Shown one piece after another: positions 57,181 to 64,000 of a stretch of DNA of 64,000 nt (positions are counted from its first letter, which is position 1; the number at the start of each line of letters is the position of its first letter). The notes beneath the pieces were generated by a model. The model did not search any database. It was not told the origin of the DNA and saw only the letters and a program-made list of their open reading frames with translations. Made by a program: the position numbers and the translations under genes. The DNA comes from Manihot esculenta (taxonomy: Eukaryota > Streptophyta > Magnoliopsida > Malpighiales > Euphorbiaceae), in NCBI RefSeq assembly GCF_001659605.2, contig NC_035162.2:30384153-30448152 (forward strand). Direction: 5' to 3'.

Positions 57181-59322
57181 TGTAATACCCGGCTAGAATC
57201 CGGCACCGGAAGTTCTGTTGTCTGGTGGAATCCGGGGTGTTGGGATTCTATAGAAGGGTAGGAGTTATGTTTTCTAAGTGTTATGATGTGTTTTCTGGGT
57301 TTATCGTTTGATCGTTTTGAGTTGAAATGAACCAAGGCAGAGGAGCCAAGTTCGGCCGCCGAAGATAAGTTCGGCCGCCGAAAGTGCCCAATGTTCGGCT
57401 TCCGAATTCAGGTTCGGCCCCCGAATGTTGCATGGTTTTGCATGCGATTCGGCAGCCGAAGCTGAGTTGCTTAGCCAGCAGTTTTGTATCCCTTAGTCAG
57501 CATTTTGGACAGGTGTTATCACCAGATCATGTCCAGAAGTTGGCCACGTCTCCCCTGGTTTATTTGCTGAGTTTGAGCAGCTGATGCAGAGTGTTTTGAT
57601 CGTTCACAAGGGTTTGAATGTTTTGAAGCAAAAAAGCTAAGTGTTTGAGAGAGTTTGAGAGGTTAAGAAGAGTTGGTCCGTTTTCCCGTGTTCAGAGTGT
57701 TTAGCTTCTTGCTTCAGGAGGTAAGTGATGCCCTTGACCATGGTTCTATGTTTTTTTCAAGTTTTATGGGAGTTGGGGAGAGAGAGAGGCATGTTGAGGT
57801 TTTACATGGGAGTTTTGATGATTTATGCATGTATACATGATTATGTGTTATGTTTGTTTTGTTGTTTGGGGTTATTAGATAGTTTTGGACCCCTGTGACC
57901 ATATACTTGAGTATATGTGAGTTGAGTAGAGGAGGTAGGCATGTTTGGAGAGATTGAAGGGAAGGAGGAGATGGTTGCCGTTGAAGCTGAGTTCTGGATG
58001 AACTCAGGTTCGGCAGCCGAAGGTTCCTTCGGCCGCCGAACCTCTTGCATGGTGGCTTGGCTGCCACAGCCTGTTTTGCATGTTCGGCTCTGTTTGAGGG
58101 ATTCGGCCGCCGAAGGTGCCGCCGAAGGTGCTTGAGTTTCGTCTCTGGAGAGGACATTCGGCCGCCGAACCTGCCGCCGAAAGTGTCCTGTCCAGCTTTC
58201 TTTTGCATGCTTTGCATGGATAGTTGAGTGAGTTTAAGGGGATTCTTGGAGAAGTTTAAGAGAGTTATTTCTACGTTTGTTTGGTCCCTCATTTGAGTCA
58301 ATCTGTATAGGTACAGACCAGAGGAACCAGAGAGAGCAGCAGTGAGTACTGCTCCAGAGGTTCAGAGCCTGCAGAGTCAGTCAGTCCAGATAGCCAGAGG
58401 TGAGTGGAACTAAACTTATGACTTTGAATTGAACCACAAACTGCTTTTAGCATATCTCATGCATCATGTTTATGCCATAGGTTGATTGCATTAGTAGTCA
58501 CGAATATGTTGCATTGCATTGTTATTTGATGATGTGAGTGAATGCTGAATGATCCAATAGTCTCAGACAGGAAGTCCAGGAGCCTTTGACTACGCCCTGG
58601 CAGGTATAGTAAAGTCCAGGAGCCTTTGACTACGCCCTGGCAATGGTAAGTACAGAGGTGTTATATACACTTACTCATATACATATATGACAGGAAGACC
58701 AGGTGCTCGATTCTACGCCCTGGCACAGAGTTGCTGGGACTATGTGGTGACAGGTTTACTCTTGATGTGGCTTGTCTGTGATATGATGCATTCCATGAGA
58801 TCATATTTTACTGAGATGTTTTACTGTTCTACTCACTGGGCTATAGAGCTCATCCCACTCCCTTAACCCCAGTTTTGCAGGTTCAGTGTACAGTATACAG
58901 GGACAGTTCAGCAGAGTACAGGAAAAGTAAAGAGATCTGTAATAGCTTAGAGTGGACATGTAATATTAAAGAGATGTAATAGTTGTTGCTTGACCTAGTA
59001 ATGTTTGTTTTGTACATGATCTGTATATGTATATATGTTTTCCTGTATGTGAAAACCAGGCTTAACAGGTATGAGTTAACCCATCTAGGGCAAGCTCTAG
59101 TCAGGGATACAGAGTACAGAGTACATGAGTACAGAGTACAGAGATAGTGCATGCACAGGTTAAGCCTTGGTTCAGAAAAGAGTTTTATTTTCACCGAAAA
59201 TGTATGATCATGTATGAGGTTTACAGGTACACAGAGAGTATAGCAGGCTTGCTACGGGTTCTGGCGGCCTTAAGCCGACCTGAATCCTAGCGCTGGTGAC
59301 GGTCCATTTTGGGGTCGTTACA
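57181..59322 (+). repeat. Element B 3' LTR (2142 bp)
   Basis: It pairs with 40420-42602. It is shorter by one 40-bp hairpin unit and one base. Confidence 0.96.
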
Positions 59323-60520
59323 CTGAAGCAGCTATATCACTGCTGGGTTCCTCGGTTCCTCGGGTCCGAACCTACACCGGTGGACTCAAATGAGGGACCA
59401 AACATACACTAACATGACTCTAAACAACTCCCCAAAACCCCCCTAAAACATCATAAAACATGCATGCAAAACAGGCAAAGGAAGGCTGGACAGGGAACTT
59501 TCGGCGGCAGGTTCGGCGGTCAAAGGTCCCTCAAGATCCTAAAGTCACCATCCTTCGGGGGTAGGTTCGGCGGCCGAAAGTCACCATCCTTCGAGGGCAG
59601 GTTCGGCGGCCGAAACTCCCCTCCAGAGCAGAAAGTCCAACTTTTGGGGGCGAGCTTAGGTGGCCAAAACTTGCCTCCACAGGCAGGTTCGGCGGCCGAA
59701 CATGGCTTCGGCAGCCAAACCTGAGTTCTTCCAGAATGGGAGAACTCAAGCCTCTCTCACACATTTGCCTCCCAAACCCTCCAAACTCATACACAACACT
59801 CCTAAGTATGCATAAACATGTATTCAAGCATATAGGGGTCTCAAACTAGCCTAAACCCCAACAAACATCACATTTAACATCATATTAACACACATTACCC
59901 ATAAAACTAACATAAACCCTAACCTTTAGATATACTCCTTAACATGCATCAAACTCCCTTAAAACCCCTCAAAACTTACTTAAAACATGAGAGAAGGGTA
60001 GGATCTCTGCTTACCTCTTGAAGATCGAGAGGAGAGGCGATCCAAACTCGGAGATGGGAGAAATCGAGCTTCGGGGTCTCTAAGCTTCAAAACCTTGTTC
60101 TTTGCTCAAAAACTTCAAAACCAAGTTAAAACTTGTTAAAAACTTGAAGAGATTGGAGGAAAACGCAAAATCAACCAAAGGAGGGTGAAATCTCACCTAT
60201 GCCCGAAAATAGGGTAAGAAAACTCGCCCATTTTCGAACAAGGGGCCTTTTATAGGTGGCTGGCCAGACCACCTTCGGGGGCCAAAAGAGCTTCCATAAG
60301 TCGCCAACGTTCGGGGGCTGAACATGATTTCGGCGGCCGAACCTGGCTTTTCCCAACCTTGGTCTTTTCTTTCAAAACTCAATTTCTTTCTTCATTAAAA
60401 CCATGAATACATGTAAAAACATTTATAAAAAGACATATTTTACCCTTCTAGAGGTTTTTGACATCTGAGATTCCACCGGAAAGTAGAAATCCCGATGCCG
60501 GGGTCTAGCCGGGTATTACA
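59323..60520 (-). repeat. Element D 5' LTR, right half
   Basis: This is the continuation after B's target duplication (59323-59327). It contains dyads at 59498-59720, the unoccupied S site (about 59930-59945), a reversed donor at 60013, the TATA-like box at 60247-60255, and the end GGGTATTACA at 60520. Confidence 0.94.
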
Positions 60521-60525
60521 CTTAT

Positions 60526-61224
60526 GATTTATGGATTTTGTTAGACTGGGCCCATTGCTAATTAATGTGAGCCTATTGGGTCACACCCAAAAGAACGTCA
60601 TTGATGTGCTATGTCATATTAATGGGCTAAGAGCCTATTAATATAATTAATAATAATATTAATAAAGATGTTATTATTATTAATATTAATTATTTATTTT
60701 TATTATGAGATAATAATATTTAAAAGATCTACAGCCTATCTGTAACTGTTACAAATAAAAGATCTTTTCCTTTTCTTTTGAAATTAACTTATCATATAGA
60801 TATATTAGTATTTACGATATTGTGATGGTTGGGTTGAACACAACTCTTTTACGAAAAATAGTATGGGAAAACAAAAAGACTGAGAAAAATGAGTGAACAT
60901 AAAAGATCTTCTTTGAATTGCGTGAGACGGGTTTTTAATAATCGTTTTTCTTGGATTGCAGATTTGGAGCACATAGCTAATCCATCTGTTGAGAGAGCTA
61001 GCACTCCAGACGAAAATGTCCGTGTGGATACCATTAAGGGTGTTCATTTTAGAAGCACCACCATCAGTCCGGAACAGTTTCTTTTCATCAAGTCTAAGTC
61101 TAAAAGGTTAGACTTTTTATCCTTCCTTTCGAATTAAACGACGCACTCGGATCCTGAAAGGGAAAACATAGATCTTTTTTCGCTGCGTAATTTTGGGTTA
61201 CAGTGATCTATGTGGTTTCTTTTA
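60526..61224 (+). repeat. Probable Copia-type LTR, second half
   Basis: It resumes after D. It includes GAGCCTATTGGGTCACAC (60568), AT-rich TTATTATTAATATT runs, and a TTCGCTGCGTAATTTTGG stretch shortly before the primer site. The exact LTR end was not resolved; there is no TG...CA end directly next to the primer site. The 82-codon open frame at 60889-61137 inside it is not credible as a gene. Confidence 0.5.
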
Positions 61225-61225
61225 G

Positions 61226-61237
61226 TGGTATCAGAGC
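61226..61237 (+). other. Primer-binding site of the host LTR element
   Basis: TGGTATCAGAGC followed by CAAC, initiator-Met type, typical after Copia and Ty3/gypsy LTRs. Confidence 0.75.
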
Positions 61238-62650
61238 CAACTTGTGCTTTTCGTTTAAGTTGAATATTCCATGATTGATGTGCTACATGTGATATGTGTT
61301 TATCCGAATGGCATTATAATGGATTTGTTCAATTCATTTTACATATTATATTAAAAATGATAGATTTATATGTGATATGAATCGATGATATCTATAGGCT
61401 TTATGTGAAAATCGTTTTCATACAGTATACATACGTTTTTCTATTAATTGGATTAACAAGATATTATTTCGATTACAAGTGTTAATATAATTAACAGGTT
61501 ATTCGATTAAGGGTTTTCAAAAAGATGTAAATGGTGATTAACACATATACATTACTGTTGTTTGTTAATATGATTAATAAACAATAGTATCATTTTATGT
61601 ATAGTCAATGATTGTTTGATATGATCAAACAATTACTAATCAGATTAATAAAATCGTTTTGACTGGTATACAGAATAAGGGAATTAAGACAAATTATTAT
61701 TAATGCAATTAATAGTTCTGTTTAGCGGGACCGCTGTGTGCGTAGTGCCTTAGATATCATTCTCGCAATAAATAAACTTTAATCTAATAAGTTTATAATA
61801 TATTTATATGAAATATGTTGTGATTATGTGAAGTTTTGGCATGGTGCATAGTATGACCTTATTAACCTATGAGATTGGTTATTGTTATCTTTATATGGGA
61901 TGTAATTTTTAAATACAGCCTACATGTTGTTTATTTTAATGTAATAGTATAGGTTTTATTTTATTTTATAAATGGAGATTCACAAGATTAATTAGGTAAA
62001 ATTTATTTTAATAATTATGGGATATGGGACTATTAAATGGTTTGAATGGTTAATCAATAAATAAAGTATTTTAGATTTGATTGGATTTGGTTTTAAATCC
62101 AACTAAATAGTTTTATGATAGATAATGATGGTTTGGATCCAAATTTGATTCAAATCAACCATTAAACATTTTAGCATAAAAAAAAAATTATCCTGCCTGG
62201 TTTAATTGTTGGTTATAGCTATAGTTGATAACTGAAAGATGTTGTTGTTAGCTGATAGTTGATAATTGATAGATACTCTTGTTAGGTGATTCTTAACTGC
62301 AATTGAAATATTCTTAAATGATCGGTAAAACGGTAAAATATGCATAATTGTTGTTGTTAATATGTAAAATGACGGATAAGCATATATATCATATTATTTA
62401 TTTTTTAATGAAATATATATCAAATTAATAATTTATTATATAATAAATATTATTTAAAAATATGATTGTTGTTAATATTATATAACAAATTAATAATTTG
62501 TTTCTCTATTTTTAGAACCCAACACTTTCGTTTCTAAGATTTAATTCTGTCATAATCCAAGGTTCTTCCATTGGAGAGTCAATGATTTACATCTGGTCAA
62601 AGAAAAGAGATTAAATATAATTTCAAAAATACCCTTATGAATAATAAATA
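61238..62650. other. AT-rich interior without coding sequence
   Basis: This should be the start of the host element's internal region, but no gag-like frame is visible. A stretch near 62195-62290 with repeated TTAGCTGATAGTTGATA-type text recalls a plant hAT MITE fragment. Nothing else is recognised. Confidence 0.5.
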
Positions 62651-63037
62651 GGAAAATTACTACTTAAACGCTATAGCATGGAGAAACTCACTAGTTAGTC
62701 TCTAAATTTTGAAAAATATATTAAAACGTCCATGGCATTTTAAAAAGTCTACTAGTTAGTCCCTCCGTTAATTTTTTTCATTAAGAATTTTATTATTTAG
62801 TTCCTATAATTTTTAAAAAACTTATTAGTTGGTTCTTCAAAGTATTAAAAAGTTTACTAATTAGTCCCTTTGTATCAAGGGTATTTTTAGATTTTTTAAA
62901 ATACTTAACGATTAAAATTAACGAAGGACTAAATAGTAGATATTTTAAAAAGTTAGAGACATTTTAATGCATTTTTCAAAATCAAGGAACCAACTAATGA
63001 GTTTCTTCATACCATAAGATCTAAGTAGTAATTTTTC
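62651..63037. mobile_element. Inverted-repeat MITE, about 387 bp
   Basis: The outer about 48 bp on each side are imperfect inverted repeats, starting GGAAAATTACTACTTA and ending AAGTAGTAATTTTTC. The inside repeats TAGTTAGTCCC-type text in both directions. A target duplication could not be fixed, so the superfamily is open. Confidence 0.65.
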
Positions 63038-63382
63038 TTAGTAAAAATTCCTTCTACCCTTCAGATTCTCATATTTCTTTCATTTACTTTCAATACCCCC
63101 TTCATTATTCATGTCTAACACATATCCAAAACTACAAAATTTGTATGTTAAAAACATATTTTGCAGTAATTGAAAAGAAGATGGACGATCGGCAGTGACA
63201 CGAGCGGCCGACAGCGCAAGCAGCAAGTGACACGAGTGGTCGAAAACATAAGTAGTGACTGGATGGAGATGAGAGCAGTGAGTGACCTTAGTGGCTAGAG
63301 ATGCAAGCAACGAGCGATATGAGTTGTTGGAGACGTGACCAATGAGCGATGGGTGTTAAAAATAAATTTGCAGGAAATAAAT
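63038..63382. other. Non-coding spacer
   Basis: Short GAGCGAT/GTGACACGAG-type repeats lie at 63190-63350. No gene or element end was found before LTR H begins. Confidence 0.5.
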
Positions 63383-64000
63383 TGTAATACCCGGCTAGAG
63401 TCCGGCGTCGGCATTCCTGGTTACCGGTGGAATCCAGGATGTCGAAGTGTGTTATATGTTCTTAAGTGCTATTATGTGTTTTGTGTGTGTTGTTGTTAGG
63501 TGAATTGAGTTGAGTTGGGTTAAGATTGGAAGAGAAAAGTCTATGGAGATGTTTGCCAAGTTCGGCCGCCGAAGATAAGTTCGGCCGCCGAAAGTGCTCA
63601 TGTTCGGCTTCCGAAGGTCAAGTTCGGCCCCCGAATGTTGCATAATTTTGCATGCGATTCGGCAGCCGAAGCTGGGGTGCTTAGCCAGCAGCTTTGTATC
63701 CCTTAGTCAGCATGTTGGACAGGTGTGATCACCAGATCATGTCCAGAAGTTGGCCACGTCTCCTATGCTTTATTTGCTAAGTTTGAGCAGCTCATGCAGG
63801 AGTTTGCTCGTTTACCAAATTTTGAAAGTTTTGGAGCAAAACAAGTGAGCTTTGGAGAGTTTGAGAGTGTAAAGAGAGGTGGTTCGTTTCCCTTGTTCAG
63901 AGTGTGTAGTTTCTTACTACAGGAGGTAAGTGATGTTCTTGAATATGTTTTCTGAAGGTTTTAGGGGGATTTATGGAAGGAAATGCATGTTTAGGTTCTT
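63383..64000 (+). repeat. LTR H: start of a further Tekay-type LTR (cut by window edge)
   Basis: It starts TGTAATACCCGGCTAGAGTC. Dyad sites lie at about 63562, 63581 and 63659, and the donor-like CAGGAGGTAAGTGATG is at about 63920. It is close to the B/C LTR type but distinct. Confidence 0.92.

Larger units (their letters stand above)
40420..59322 (+). mobile_element. Element B: Tekay-type retrotransposon, target duplication CTGAA, hosts C
   Basis: The LTRs are 40420-42602 and 57181-59322; CTGAA lies at 40415-40419 and 59323-59327. Without C it is about 9.52 kb. By eye I count about nine substitutions between its LTRs, plus one 40-bp unit and one single base in length, so it is recent. Confidence 0.96.
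30110..60520 (-). mobile_element. Element D: Tekay-type retrotransposon hosting S, B and C, target duplication CTTAT
   Basis: LTR ends lie at 30110 (TGTAATGACC) and 60520 (GGGTATTACA), with CTTAT at 30105-30109 and 60521-60525. The left (3') LTR holds solo LTR S. The right (5') LTR holds element B, which in turn holds C. Without these guests D is about 9.9 kb. Its two LTRs differ at many more sites than those of B or C, so it is older, as the nesting requires. Confidence 0.95.

Noticed and set aside
60889..61137. 82-codon open frame on the plus strand near a splice-like context
   Set aside because: It lies inside the probable Copia LTR, has no recognisable domain, and similar text is common in plant LTRs; a chance frame is more likely than a gene.
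61226..61237. Primer site as evidence of an endogenous caulimovirus
   Set aside because: The initiator-Met site is shared with LTR elements. No movement, coat or transactivator-like frame follows, and an LTR-like sequence precedes it.

Overview
This window reads as plant heterochromatin, almost certainly eudicot. It is an accumulation of LTR retrotransposons nested inside one another, with no recognisable cellular protein gene, rRNA or tRNA. The dominant family is a chromodomain-bearing Ty3/gypsy element of the Tekay/Del type. Its hallmarks are LTRs of about 2.1-2.3 kb with ends TGTAATACCC...GGTCGTTACA, an initiator-Met tRNA primer site TGGTATCAGAGC, a purine tract AAGGAGGGGAGAA, one Gag-Pol frame with two zinc knuckles, and a C-terminal chromodomain. 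I suspect Euphorbiaceae from general recall of the LTR style, but the sequence does not prove it. No Gag-Pol here is intact as written.

Layout. 1-614: right end of a solo LTR (family S). 620-6074: element A (minus strand), a decayed Tekay copy whose right end is cut off. 6075-8598: old non-coding debris, with a Tat-like LTR end and an 82-bp tandem array. 8599-18240: element E (minus), complete apart from one truncated LTR. 18241-21471: remains of a Tat-lineage element: a plus-strand coiled-coil ORF split by a hAT-type MITE, 82-bp and about 150-bp tandem arrays, and a minus-strand integrase tail. 21472-27121: an LTR (G) with the same LTR end in inverted orientation at both sides; it carries the internally deleted plus-strand element F (21879-26075). 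27122-29330: Tat gag remains (minus) broken by a second S-family solo LTR (27790-29182).

29340-61237: a probably Copia-like LTR followed by its primer site. It is split by element D (minus, 30110-60520, target duplication CTTAT). D carries a solo LTR S in its left LTR (31737-33333, CTCCC). Its right LTR is split by element B (plus, 40420-59322, CTGAA), and B's pol is split by element C (plus, 47468-56841, GAATT). Every junction in this stack is readable to the base, so the order of events is fixed: Copia-like LTR, then D, then B, then C. C and B are young: I count only about 9-10 substitutions between the paired LTRs of each. 61238-64000: AT-rich sequence, one inverted-repeat MITE, and the start of another Tekay LTR (H).

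Shared signals. Although the LTRs are diverged, they keep the same set of elements: clusters of the dyad TTCGGC-N-GCCGAA (which contains GCC-box-like cores), splice-donor sequences (GTAAGT and GTGAGT), a splice-acceptor-like tract just before the gag ATG, a short tandem array of hairpins with a compensatory base-pair change, and a hairpin beside the purine tract. These conserved non-coding signals are the most interesting content of the window. They suggest a spliced gag-pol mRNA and structured LTR RNA in this family, both as yet untested.
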